A stretch of DNA of 8,037 nt from an uncultured Collinsella sp. (GCA_902491415.1 CABUHP010000068.1:1-8037), one strand, 5' to 3'. Counted from the first letter of the stretch, positions 1 through 6,408 are shown. The notes: generated by a model from the sequence alone, not told the origin. Numbers and translations are program-made.

Positions 1-38
1 ATGCTGTCGGCCCTCCCCGGGGTGAGGTGCCCGTTGAT

Positions 39-90
39 TTAATGGGGCGCGCGTGCGTGGGCGTTAATGGGGCGCGCGTGCGTGGGCGTT
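39..90. repeat. 25-bp tandem duplication (two copies)
   Basis: A 25-bp unit rich in GCGCGCGTGCGTGGGCG occurs twice head to tail with no mismatch. The identity covers 52 bases at a period of 25, from the TTAATGGGG at 39 to the GGGCGTT ending at 90. The second copy can also pair its TGGGGC (68-73) with GCCCCA (91-96). Two copies only, no further array. Confidence 0.85.
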
Positions 91-225
91 GCCCCAACAG
101 GTTCCTTGTTTATAGATATGCCTCAGTTTTTGACGTCCGGAAGTCTCGAAAGGTGGGCCATGTGTCCCATGTTTGCGGTGCCGAGGCCTATCGTTCGTCA
201 TAGAAATCCGCGATGGCCAGGTGCG

Positions 226-254
226 CTGACGCTCATGTACTTATGGGCTAGACT
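226..254 (+). promoter_or_regulatory. Candidate sigma70-type promoter for the folate operon
   Basis: CTGACG (226-231) and TAGACT (249-254) are separated by 17 bases. Each matches its consensus hexamer at four of six positions. Transcription would start near 261, giving a leader of about 70 nt before the first gene. The assignment rests on hexamers and spacing alone. Confidence 0.35.
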
Positions 255-280
255 TAGCACCATTATGTGATTGATGCGGT

Positions 281-304
281 CGGTCGGCGGTTGCCACCCG
301 ACCG
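281..304 (+). other. Small leader hairpin before fchA
   Basis: CGGTCGG (281-287) is complementary to CCGACCG (298-304), leaving a 10-nt loop. A second CGGTCGG overlapping just upstream (277-283) could pair with the same 3' arm. It lies in the predicted 5' leader, 15 nt before the Shine-Dalgarno, and has no T-run, so it is not a terminator. Any regulatory role is unproven. Confidence 0.35.
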
Positions 305-331
305 ATGTATATGACTTGAAGGTGCGTGCGT

Positions 332-964
332 ATGAGCCAAGAGATGATGGATAAAACATGTCGAGAGTTTGCCGAGGCGCTTGCCGCACGCGAGCCGGTT
401 CCCGGCGGCGGTAGCGCGAGCGCCTTTGTAGGTGCACTGGGCGCCTCGCTTTGCGGGATGGTTGCTCGCTATGGGGCGACAAACCCTGCGCTTGCCGATC
501 GCGCAGACGATCTGACGCGCGCGTTTGCCCAGGCGGATGAGTTGGCGCAGGAACTTGTGGGTCTGGTCGCCGAGGACGTTCGTGCGTACGGCCAGGTGTC
601 CGCGGCGTACGGTATTCCGCGTGACGATCCGACTCGAGCGACCGCGATTCAGGATGCGCTGCATGTGGCCGCTCTGCCGCCGTATCGCATTATGGATGCC
701 TGCGGGCGCGCACTGGCGCTGCTCGAGGACATGGCCGACAAGGGTTCGCGTCAACTGCTGTCCGATGTGGCGTGCGGCGCCGTGTTCTGCCGTGCCGCTA
801 TGCAGGGCGCGAGCTTGACGCTCTTTGCGAACACCACGTCTATGAAGGATCGCGCTCGTGCTAAGGAGCTCGAGACGGCGTGTGATGAGTTGCTCGACAC
901 ATGGTTGCCGCGCGCCGATGCGCTGGCGCGCCGCGCCTCCGACGCTGCAAGGAAGAGGGGATAG
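332..964 (+). CDS. fchA: Formimino-THF cyclodeaminase / methenyl-THF cyclohydrolase family protein
   Basis: The 210-residue protein belongs to the FTCD_C/FchA family, which makes 5,10-methenyl-THF from formimino-THF or interconverts methenyl-THF and 10-formyl-THF in the cytoplasm. The hallmark Gly-rich stretch VPGGGSASAF lies at about residues 23-32, followed by the Ala-rich helix with GMVARYG. A second conserved block (LLSDVACGA, then ANTTSMKD) lies in the C-terminal third. About 200 residues is the usual length for the stand-alone form, which lacks the formiminotransferase domain of the mammalian enzyme. I start at ATG 332 because AAGG (319-322) is nine bases upstream; a GTG at 326 would be too close. 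It ends two bases before folD, whose ribosome binding site lies in its last codons, so the two should be translationally coupled. Whether it is mainly a cyclodeaminase or a cyclohydrolase cannot be told from sequence, but the partner gene favours cyclohydrolase. Confidence 0.88.
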   Translation: MSQEMMDKTCREFAEALAAREPVPGGGSASAFVGALGASLCGMVARYGATNPALADRADDLTRAFAQADELAQELVGLVAEDVRAYGQVSAAYGIPRDDPTRATAIQDALHVAALPPYRIMDACGRALALLEDMADKGSRQLLSDVACGAVFCRAAMQGASLTLFANTTSMKDRARAKELETACDELLDTWLPRADALARRASDAARKRG

Positions 965-966
965 CC

Positions 967-1821
967 ATGGCTGAACTGCTGAAGGGTGCTCCCGTTGCTC
1001 GCGCTTTGACTGAGGAACTTGCTGCTCGCTGCGCAGCCCTGCGCGAGCGGGGCGTTGTTCCGACGTTGGCTATCGTGCGTGTAGGTGAACGCGAGGACGA
1101 CCTATCCTACGAGCGCGGTGCGCTCAAGCGCTGCGAAAAAGTGGGGATTGAGGCTCGTCGCGTTTTGCTTTCTGCCGATGTTTCGCAGGACGAGCTGTTG
1201 ACGGCCATCGAGGACATCAATATCGATTCGGCTGTTCATGGCTGTTTGATGTTCCGCCCGCTGCCCGCCGGCCTTGACGAGAACGCCGTCGCCGCAGCGC
1301 TCGATCCCGCCAAGGACGTTGACTCCATGACGCCGGCTTCGCTGCTCACCACGCTTTCGGGGCGCGGCGAGGGTTTTGCCCCCTGCACAGCCGAAGCCGT
1401 GCTTGCTTTGCTGGATCATTACGGCGTTGAGCTGGATGGAGCTAAGGTTGCTGTGGTCGGGCGCTCGCTGGTGATCGGGCGTCCCGTTGCCGCCGCACTT
1501 ACGGCTCGCAATGCCACGGTGACGACGTGCCATACGCATACACGCGATCTTGCTGCCGAGTGCCGTTCTGCCGATATCGTTGTTGCGGCCGTTGGACGCG
1601 CGAGCACGATTGGCGCGGATGCCGTTCGCGAGGGCCAGACGATCATTGATGTTGGCATTAACTGGGACGAGGCTGCTGGCAAGCTGGTCGGGGACATCGA
1701 TTTTGATGCTGCGGAGCCGGTCGTTAACGCCATCACGCCCGTGCCGGGCGGCGTGGGGGCTGTGACCACCGCGATTCTCGCCAAACACGTGATTGAGGCG
1801 GCGGAGCGCGCATCGAAATAG
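967..1821 (+). CDS. folD: FolD-type methylene-THF dehydrogenase, probably lacking cyclohydrolase activity
   Basis: The 284-residue protein has full FolD length and architecture. FolD enzymes oxidise 5,10-methylene-THF to methenyl-THF with NAD(P)+ and usually then hydrolyse it to 10-formyl-THF. Visible landmarks are Tyr48 in LSYERGALKRCEKVGI, the KDVDS segment with Asp119, the Rossmann dinucleotide-binding stretch VVGRSLVIGRPVA (about 163-175), IIDVGIN (226-232) and the signature ITPVPGGVG (256-264). The residue in register with the catalytic Lys of YxxxK is Ala52, and the Gln of the VQLPLP motif is Phe96 (MFRPLP), so the cyclohydrolase centre looks altered. The start is ATG 967, two bases after the fchA stop, with the strong purine run AGGAAGAGGGG (950-960) upstream. 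Longer in-frame starts from 901 would read into fchA and are rejected. It is co-transcribed with the cyclohydrolase-family gene, which probably supplies the missing step. Confidence 0.93.
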   Translation: MAELLKGAPVARALTEELAARCAALRERGVVPTLAIVRVGEREDDLSYERGALKRCEKVGIEARRVLLSADVSQDELLTAIEDINIDSAVHGCLMFRPLPAGLDENAVAAALDPAKDVDSMTPASLLTTLSGRGEGFAPCTAEAVLALLDHYGVELDGAKVAVVGRSLVIGRPVAAALTARNATVTTCHTHTRDLAAECRSADIVVAAVGRASTIGADAVREGQTIIDVGINWDEAAGKLVGDIDFDAAEPVVNAITPVPGGVGAVTTAILAKHVIEAAERASK

Positions 1822-1853
1822 GCGTTTGGGCTGTTTGAGGGGTTAGTTCTATA

Positions 1854-1888
1854 CCCCGTGGACAAAAAATGCCAAATATGAGTACTGT
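1854..1888 (+). repeat. Left arm of inverted repeat
   Basis: The arm runs from CCCCGTGGAC through an A6 tract and TGCCAAATATGAG to TACTGT. Positions 1863-1888 match the right arm perfectly in inverted orientation. The outer part differs by one substitution (A1862) and by one base missing relative to the right arm, between CCCC and GTGG. Confidence 0.9.
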
Positions 1889-1922
1889 TGCCAAGATAGT
1901 CACATATATTTTAGGTTAATTT

Positions 1923-1968
1923 GGCTCTCTAACGATATTTATTATCGATAGAGAGCCTATTTTATTGG
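1923..1968 (+). terminator. Intrinsic terminator downstream of fchA-folD
   Basis: GGCTCTCTA (1923-1931) pairs with TAGAGAGCC (1949-1957). After a single A-A mismatch the stem continues with CGATA/TATCG and closes on a five-base loop, 14 paired bases in all. TATTTTATT follows on the + strand, giving a U-rich tail for transcripts from folD. The other strand has no T-run after the hairpin, so it should act in one direction. It lies inside the inverted-repeat island. Confidence 0.7.
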
Positions 1969-2056
1969 ACCTATGGGGAAGTACATCATCTAATTTTTGA
2001 ACAAATGTAGACTTTCGACACCCATGCGTAGCAAAATTGCTGTTACTAAATTAGTG

Positions 2057-2092
2057 ACAGTACTCATATTTGGCATTTTTTGACCACAGGGG
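2057..2092 (-). repeat. Right arm of inverted repeat
   Basis: Inverted copy of the arm at 1854-1888: ACAGTACTCATATTTGGCA followed by a T6 tract and GACCACAGGGG. It also contains TTGACC (2080-2085), a good -35 hexamer, but no matching -10 lies at a suitable distance, so I do not call a promoter. Confidence 0.9.
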
Positions 2093-2161
2093 TTGCCAGC
2101 GCCGTGGTTTCGCCCTTTCTGCGCCGAAGCGATACACTGTTGCCGTTTGATTTCTTCGCTC

Positions 2162-2168
2162 AAGGAGG
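2162..2168 (+). promoter_or_regulatory. Shine-Dalgarno of pepD that decides the start
   Basis: AAGGAGG directly abuts an ATG at 2169 and lies six bases before the ATG at 2175. Only the second has usable spacing, so translation most likely begins at 2175. Confidence 0.8.
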
Positions 2169-2174
2169 ATGCGC

Positions 2175-3698
2175 ATGCCGTGCACAACGATTCTGGTCGG
2201 TAAAAACGCAAGCTACGACGGGTCGACCCTGGTCGCGCGTAACGAGGACTCGTCCAACGGGGTGTTTGAGCCCAAACGTATGCGCGTGGTGCATCCCGAC
2301 GAGCAGCCGCGCGTCTACACAAGCGTCCTGAGCCACCTGACCGTTGAACTGCCCAATAACCCCATGCGCTACACGAGCGTCCCCGATGTTGTCCCGGGCC
2401 ACGGCATCTGGGCCGAGGCCGGTTTCAACGAGCTCAATGTGGGCATGTCCGCAACCGAGACGCTCACCACCAACGAGCGCGTCCGCGGTGCCGACCCGCT
2501 CGTCGACTACGTACCCGCCAAGGGCAACGAGGGTGAGGACGGCTATGTGCCGGCGCAACCTGGTGGCCTGGGCGAGGAGGATATGGTGACCCTGGTCCTG
2601 CCGTACGCCAAGTCCGCCCGCGACGGCGTTCGTATCCTGGGCGACCTGCTCGAGCGCTACGGCACCTACGAGAACAACGGCATCGCCTTTAGTGACGTGG
2701 ACGAGATCTGGTGGCTCGAGACCATCGGCGGCCACCACTGGATCGCCAAGCGTGTGCCTGATGACGCCTATGTGACCATGCCCAACCAGCTGGGTATCGA
2801 CAGCTTTGACCTAGACGACGCCGAGGGCGCCCAGACCGACCACATGTGCTCGGCCGACCTGCGCTCCTGGATGGCCGAGTGGCATCTGGACCTGACGTTG
2901 GGCGTCGAGGGCGACGGTCCGGCAACGGTCTTTAACCCGCGCGAGGCCTTTGGCTCGCACAGCGACAGCGACCATGTCTACAACACGCCGCGCGCCTGGT
3001 ACATGCAGCGCTGCCTCAACCCCGGCGACGTGTGGGACGGCCCCGACGCCGACTACACGCCCGAGAGCGACGATATCCCCTGGAGCCGCGTGCCCGAGCG
3101 TAAGGTGACCATCGAGGACATCAAGTACGTGCTTTCGAGCCACTACCAGGGCACGGAGTACGACTGTTACGGCAGCAAGGGCACGCCCGCCACGCGCGGC
3201 GCCTATCGCCCCATCGGCATCAATCGCAACAGCCAGCTCGCCGTGCTGCAGCTGCGCCCCTATGCGCAGCCGGCCTACCGTGCCGTGCAGTGGATGGCCT
3301 TTGGCTCCAACTCGTTTAACGCGCTGGTTCCGCTGTACGCCAACGTCGAGACCATGCCCGAGTACTATGCCGACACGCAGGCTCGCGTGACGTCCGAAAA
3401 CTTCTACTGGGCCAACCGCCTGATCGGCGCCCTGGCTGACGTCCGTTTCCATGAGTGCGGCCGCGCTGTGGAGGACTACCAGGAGAAGGTCGGCGGCATG
3501 GGCCACAAGCAGATTCACGACGTTGACGCTGTCGTAGCCGCGCTGCCCGAGGCCGAGGTGCCTGCCGAGCTCGCCCGCGCCAACGAGGCCTTTGCCGAGC
3601 TCGTGCGCGTGGAGACCGATGCCCTGTTGGGCAAGGTGCTCTACACCACGAGCTGCGCCATGAAGAACTCTTTCGCGATGAACGACAACGTGAGGTAG
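2175..3698 (+). CDS. pepD: Family C69 dipeptidase (PepD type)
   Basis: The 507-residue protein is a cytoplasmic N-terminal-nucleophile peptidase of MEROPS family C69, members of which cleave a broad range of dipeptides in peptide-fermenting bacteria. The N-terminus MPCTTILVGKNASYDG carries the expected nucleophile Cys3, with GSTLVARNEDS following. In this family the residues before the Cys are removed autocatalytically. Other family blocks are GHGIWAEAGFNELNVGMSAT (about 75-94), DMVTLVLPYAKSARDGVRIL (about 136-155), EIWWLETIGGHHWIAKRVPD (about 177-196) and, in the C-terminal half, SQLAVLQLRPYAQPAYRAVQ. No signal peptide or membrane segment is visible. Length is slightly above the 470 or so typical of the lactobacillus enzymes. 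It stands alone between the inverted-repeat island and the phasin gene. A weak TACACT (2133-2138) could be its -10 element, but no good -35 accompanies it. Confidence 0.92.
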   Translation: MPCTTILVGKNASYDGSTLVARNEDSSNGVFEPKRMRVVHPDEQPRVYTSVLSHLTVELPNNPMRYTSVPDVVPGHGIWAEAGFNELNVGMSATETLTTNERVRGADPLVDYVPAKGNEGEDGYVPAQPGGLGEEDMVTLVLPYAKSARDGVRILGDLLERYGTYENNGIAFSDVDEIWWLETIGGHHWIAKRVPDDAYVTMPNQLGIDSFDLDDAEGAQTDHMCSADLRSWMAEWHLDLTLGVEGDGPATVFNPREAFGSHSDSDHVYNTPRAWYMQRCLNPGDVWDGPDADYTPESDDIPWSRVPERKVTIEDIKYVLSSHYQGTEYDCYGSKGTPATRGAYRPIGINRNSQLAVLQLRPYAQPAYRAVQWMAFGSNSFNALVPLYANVETMPEYYADTQARVTSENFYWANRLIGALADVRFHECGRAVEDYQEKVGGMGHKQIHDVDAVVAALPEAEVPAELARANEAFAELVRVETDALLGKVLYTTSCAMKNSFAMNDNVR

Positions 3699-3732
3699 GG
3701 ATTTCCCGTCGATCGAATAGCGCTAAAACGCT

Positions 3733-3762
3733 TTGTCGCTTTCGCTCAATCTTGGGTACAAG
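3733..3762 (+). promoter_or_regulatory. Candidate promoter for the phasin-ABC1 kinase pair
   Basis: TTGTCG (3733-3738) and TACAAG (3757-3762) are 18 bases apart, each with four of six consensus matches. Transcription would begin about 30 nt before the ATG at 3798. This is the only plausible pair in the 99-bp gap after pepD. Confidence 0.3.
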
Positions 3763-3797
3763 AACGCCAATGCAGTTGTTTGTGATTGGAGACAACC

Positions 3798-4214
3798 ATG
3801 GTTATGAAACTCGATCAGCTTGTTAACGGTGCCATTAACGTGGGCTTTGGCGCTGCCGCCGTTGCTGTCGAAGGCGGCAAGAAGGTTCTCGACGACCTTA
3901 ATACCAAGGGCGAGCAGGTTCGCAAGGACGCCGGCGCTCCCGATATCGCCCGCAGTGTGTCCGACATGTTCGAGCAGGCCGGCGGTACCATCTCCGATCT
4001 GACCGAGCGTCTGGGCATGCAGGGCGAGACCGCGGCCCAGCGCGTGCTCGATGAGCTCATCCTTGCTCGCGTCCGCGTTATGACCGCGTCCGAGCGCACG
4101 GCCTTCCTGGCCCACGTGCGCGACATCGTCGATTCGGTCGAGGACAACGTGACCTCGGTGCCCGTCGAGTCCGTTGAGCCCGACGATGCGAAGGATACCG
4201 AAGAGGCCGAGTAG
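3798..4214 (+). CDS. Phasin-like (polyhydroxyalkanoate granule-associated family) small protein
   Basis: The predicted protein has 138 residues. The N-terminal 30 (LVNGAINVGFGAAAVAVEGG) form an amphipathic, Ala/Gly-rich helix. A charged helical body follows (about 30-115, including QVRKDAGAPDIARSVSDMFE and RVRVMTASERTAFLAHVRDI), then a very acidic tail ending DDAKDTEEAE. This pattern resembles the phasin/PhaF-like superfamily, short coiled-coil proteins also found in bacteria that make no PHA granules. No catalytic residues, signal peptide or true membrane span are seen. The start is ATG 3798, six bases after GGAG (3788-3791); an upstream TTG (3786) overlaps that site and ATG 3804 is too far. 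The gene ends 8 bp before the ABC1 kinase gene, so the two are almost certainly co-transcribed and probably act together, perhaps with this protein as a membrane-surface adaptor. That role is inference. Confidence 0.65.
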   Translation: MVMKLDQLVNGAINVGFGAAAVAVEGGKKVLDDLNTKGEQVRKDAGAPDIARSVSDMFEQAGGTISDLTERLGMQGETAAQRVLDELILARVRVMTASERTAFLAHVRDIVDSVEDNVTSVPVESVEPDDAKDTEEAE

Positions 4215-4222
4215 CAGCGCAG

Positions 4223-5986
4223 ATGGCAGATTCCACCACCGATTACAACAAACTAGATCCCCTGGGTGACGAGGCGGCGGTTGTCGATGAGGTCGACGCC
4301 GCCGTCTCGGGCGCTCGCAAGAAGCCGCGCGCTGTCGATATGGTGCCCGAGGAGCCCGACGCGATGGCGCCGGACGAGGAATACCAGCTCACGCCGGCGG
4401 GTCGCCGCGAGCGTATCGGGCAGATTGTTCGCCTGGTTAAAAAGTACCGCGTGTGGGATAACCTCACGCCGGTTCGTTTGCGCCGCCTGCTCGAGGAACT
4501 CGGCCCCATGTTCGTCAAGATGGGGCAGATTCTGGCCAACCGGTCCGAGATTCTGCCGCAACGCTTTTGCGATGAGCTGCGCCGCTTGCGCTCCGACGTG
4601 GAGCCGGTGCCGTACGAGGTAGTGCTCCGCTGCTTGGAAGAGGAATACGGCCTGCGCCTGGGGGAGATGTTCGATGCGATCGACCCCAATCCGCTTGGTA
4701 GCGCATCGCTCGCGCAGGTGCACCGCGCTCGTCTGGTGACGGGCGAGGACGTGGCCGTCAAGGTGCAGCGCCCCGGTGCGCAGCAGGTTATGGCACAGGA
4801 CATCGATATCATCCGCTCGGTGGTGCGTATCGTTTCCAAGTTCGTCAATACCGATCAATTCGTTGACCTGCACGGCGTAGTCGAGGAGCTGTGGACCTCG
4901 TTTCGCGAGGAGACCAACTTTTTGGCCGAGGCCAAAAACCTCAACGACTTCTACGAGTTCCATAAGAGCGTTCATGGCGTGACGTGCCCTAAATCCTATC
5001 TGGACCTGTGCACCGAGCACGTGGTGGTTATGGACTACGTCGACGGCATTTCGATCGCCGATCCTGAACGCTTGGTGGCCGAGGGTTATGACTTGGAAAA
5101 GATCGGTGCCGCAATCGTCGAGGACTACTCGACGCAGGTGCTCGATGACGGCTTTTTCCATGCCGACCCGCATGCGGGAAACATCATTCTCAAGGACGGC
5201 ATCGTCTACTTTATCGACTTGGGCATGGTCGGACGCATGTCGAGTCACGATCGCGGTATCGTCAAGGACATGATTTTCGCCGTGGCCGAGGGTGACGTGC
5301 CCAAGCTCAAGGATTCGCTCATGCGCTTTGCCGTGACGCGCGGCGATTCGGCCGAGCTTGACCATTCGGCCTTTTTGTCCGATTTGGACTTTATCGTGGC
5401 TGACTTTGCGGGCCTTGACCTTAAGGACCTGGATATCGGTGAGTTTTTGACCTCGCTGTTAAACCTCGCGCGCAAAAATGACGTTGAGCTGCCGAGCGTG
5501 GTGACAATGTTCGCCCGCGGCATGGTGACGCTCGAGGGCCTGTTGACCGAGTACATGCCTAACGTCAACATGATCCAGATCATCCAGACGCACATTAAAA
5601 ACGAGAAGAGCACCTACGCCCGCATGCGCGAGATGAGCCGCGACTTTGCAGCGAGCAGTTATCGCGCGGCGAAGGGCTCGCTCGAGGCGGCCGAGTATCT
5701 GGGCTTGGCTTCGCGTATGCTCACGCGCGGCCAGCTTAAGGTAAACACGCAGATCATGAGCAGCGATAAGGCGTTGCGACAGCTGGGTGGAATTATCGAC
5801 CGCATGTCGATGGCTATCGTTATCGCCGGCCTGTTTATCGGTTCGTCGGTGGTGTACTACGCGCGCATCGAGCCGGTTGTCCTCGGCATTCCGGTCATCG
5901 GCTTCTTTGGCTACGTGAGCGCGCTGGTGCTGGCGCTTATGCTGGGCCGCAATATCTGGCTCAACAGTCACGGCGGCAAGCACTAG
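4223..5986 (+). CDS. AarF/UbiB (ABC1) atypical protein-kinase-like ATPase
   Basis: The 587-residue protein has the ABC1/UbiB kinase-like fold. The family supports isoprenoid-quinone synthesis or lipid homeostasis and has ATPase rather than classical kinase activity. After an acidic, probably disordered N-terminus (1-55) come the KxGQ motif (KMGQ, 99-102), the Ala-rich loop (LGSASLAQVHRA, about 158-169), the ATP-binding Lys180 in VAVK, the catalytic loop HADPHAGN (313-320) and the metal-binding DLG (332-334). Two hydrophobic segments near the C-terminus (about 528-547 and 552-575) are predicted membrane helices, so the kinase domain should face the cytoplasm. The usual ExD motif after the aC helix reads E230-T-N232, an Asp-to-Asn variant. 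The start has only a weak ribosome binding site 8 nt after the phasin-like stop, consistent with translational coupling. No quinone-biosynthesis gene lies nearby, so its substrate is unknown. It ends just before a terminator. Confidence 0.88.
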   Translation: MADSTTDYNKLDPLGDEAAVVDEVDAAVSGARKKPRAVDMVPEEPDAMAPDEEYQLTPAGRRERIGQIVRLVKKYRVWDNLTPVRLRRLLEELGPMFVKMGQILANRSEILPQRFCDELRRLRSDVEPVPYEVVLRCLEEEYGLRLGEMFDAIDPNPLGSASLAQVHRARLVTGEDVAVKVQRPGAQQVMAQDIDIIRSVVRIVSKFVNTDQFVDLHGVVEELWTSFREETNFLAEAKNLNDFYEFHKSVHGVTCPKSYLDLCTEHVVVMDYVDGISIADPERLVAEGYDLEKIGAAIVEDYSTQVLDDGFFHADPHAGNIILKDGIVYFIDLGMVGRMSSHDRGIVKDMIFAVAEGDVPKLKDSLMRFAVTRGDSAELDHSAFLSDLDFIVADFAGLDLKDLDIGEFLTSLLNLARKNDVELPSVVTMFARGMVTLEGLLTEYMPNVNMIQIIQTHIKNEKSTYARMREMSRDFAASSYRAAKGSLEAAEYLGLASRMLTRGQLKVNTQIMSSDKALRQLGGIIDRMSMAIVIAGLFIGSSVVYYARIEPVVLGIPVIGFFGYVSALVLALMLGRNIWLNSHGGKH

Positions 5987-6037
5987 AGGCTGCGGCCGTC
6001 ACCGCATTTTCCTATCGCAAACAATAGCTTTTACCTT

Positions 6038-6065
6038 GGGCTTCGCCTGCGTGCGAGGCCCTTTT
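6038..6065 (+). terminator. Intrinsic terminator after the ABC1 kinase gene
   Basis: GGGCTTCGC (6038-6046) pairs with GCGAGGCCC (6053-6061), with one G-U pair and a six-base loop, and TTTT follows. It separates the kinase operon from the riboswitch-controlled gene. Confidence 0.8.
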
Positions 6066-6092
6066 GCGTGATACCATTTTGACGGTAATAAT
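6064..6092 (+). promoter_or_regulatory. Candidate promoter for the cobalamin riboswitch transcript
   Basis: AATAAT (6087-6092) matches TATAAT at five of six positions and sits 17 bases after TTGCGT (6064-6069). A start near 6099 would fall just before the P1 stem of the riboswitch at 6102. A rival pair with a better -35 (TTGACG, 6079-6084) would put its -10 inside P1, which argues against it. Confidence 0.4.
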
Positions 6093-6101
6093 CGATGGCC
6101 T

Positions 6102-6274
6102 AGATGGTGGTGCGGAGACGCACGAATGCGCGGTTATCCTGCGCATTTGGGAGAATCGGGGTGCAAGTCCCCAGCTGTACCAGTAACCGTAATTCCTCTT
6201 GGCTCGGGATGCTCGCGTCGCAGATCGGCCGGCGCGCCCGAGTCGTTAAGGTTAAGTCGGATCGCCTCCCATCT
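6102..6274 (+). ncRNA. Cobalamin (B12) riboswitch aptamer
   Basis: The conserved core is clear: GGGAGAATCGGGGTGCAAGT (6150-6169) continues into CCCCAGCTGTACCAGTAACCGT, matching the family pattern GGGAA-n-GGTGnnAnTCC followed by the CTG/GnAACnGT block. The 3' B12 box reads AAGTCGGATCGCCTCCC (6254-6270). Closing stem P1 can form from AGATGG (6102-6107) and CCATCT (6269-6274). An early arm pairs AATGCGC (6125-6131) with GCGCATT (6141-6147). Core bases GTAACCGT differ slightly from the commoner GCAACTGT. In this RNA family ligand binding generally represses the downstream gene. Whether it prefers adenosyl- or another cobalamin cannot be read here. Confidence 0.9.
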
Positions 6275-6308
6275 TGCATGCGGCTGCGGCGTATGCCGCC
6301 GGTGTGCA
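6275..6308 (+). promoter_or_regulatory. Hairpin directly after the aptamer (possible expression platform)
   Basis: TGCATGC (6275-6281) can pair with GGTGTGCA (6302-6308, two wobble pairs). The inner GCGGC (6286-6290) pairs with GCCGC (6295-6299) around a GTAT loop. There is no T-run behind it, so transcription termination is unlikely; control of translation or RNA folding is the better guess. Confidence 0.45.
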
Positions 6309-6317
6309 TAGGGCTCT

Positions 6318-6344
6318 GGAGGGAAGGGGGTCCCCGATGGGGGA
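6318..6344 (+). promoter_or_regulatory. Purine-rich leader with an ATG in a hairpin loop
   Basis: GGAGGGAAGGGGG (6318-6330) resembles an extended Shine-Dalgarno before an in-frame ATG at 6337. TCCCC (6331-6335) can pair with GGGGA (6340-6344), leaving GATG in the loop, or with the preceding G-run. This ATG may be an alternative start or part of a translational switch. Confidence 0.35.
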
Positions 6345-6408
6345 ACTCGAGCGCAACATGCGCGATGACGTGGGGCAGCCTCAAGGCGACGCTCCAAGTA
6401 CAGACAGT

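Larger units (their letters stand above)
1..331. other. Gene-free upstream region
   Basis: No convincing coding sequence is visible on either strand. The short frames here start inside a repeat or antisense to the next gene and lack a ribosome binding site. The stretch begins with a C/G-rich near-palindrome (about 12-27), continues with a 25-bp tandem duplication (39-90), and ends with a promoter-like pair and a small hairpin before the first gene. The region 100-225 shows nothing I can identify. Confidence 0.6.
1854..2092. other. AT-rich island bounded by inverted repeats (MITE-like or invertible element)
   Basis: The arms at 1854-1888 and 2057-2092 are inverted copies of each other. 26 bases are identical (1863-1888 against 2057-2082), and weaker complementarity extends inward to about 1905 and 2041. 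The interior is visibly much richer in A/T than the flanking genes and has no coding frame of note. It contains one strong hairpin (1923-1957). No transposase is encoded and I see no convincing target-site duplication outside the arms. It fills most of the gap between folD and pepD. Possible identities are a small non-autonomous mobile element, an invertible regulatory segment, or two oppositely oriented copies of a regulatory motif; sequence alone does not decide. Confidence 0.6.

Noticed and set aside
39..90. Possible CRISPR-like repeats
   Set aside because: The two copies are directly adjacent with no spacer and there are only two, so this is a simple tandem duplication.
67..270. Short plus-strand frame starting in the tandem duplication
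   Set aside because: No ribosome binding site, odd composition, and it begins inside the repeat. It would also contain the candidate promoter of the following operon.
1839..1857. GGGGT/ACCCC hairpin just after folD as terminator
   Set aside because: Five-base stem with a nine-base loop and no T-run; the hairpin at 1923-1957 is far stronger.
2080..2108. Promoter for pepD using TTGACC in the right repeat arm
   Set aside because: At 16-18 bases downstream there is no sequence resembling a -10 element.
3719..3735. Possible terminator after pepD (AGCG...CGCT then TTTG)
   Set aside because: The stem is only four base pairs and the T-run is three; too weak to call.
4253..5365. 370-codon minus-strand frame
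   Set aside because: Entirely antisense to the ABC1 kinase, whose motifs are unambiguous; His/Val/Leu-rich shadow without a ribosome binding site or family resemblance.
6079..6106. TTGACG-N16-TAGATG promoter before the riboswitch
   Set aside because: The -35 is good but the -10 overlaps the P1 strand that must be transcribed for the aptamer to close. The upstream AATAAT fits better.
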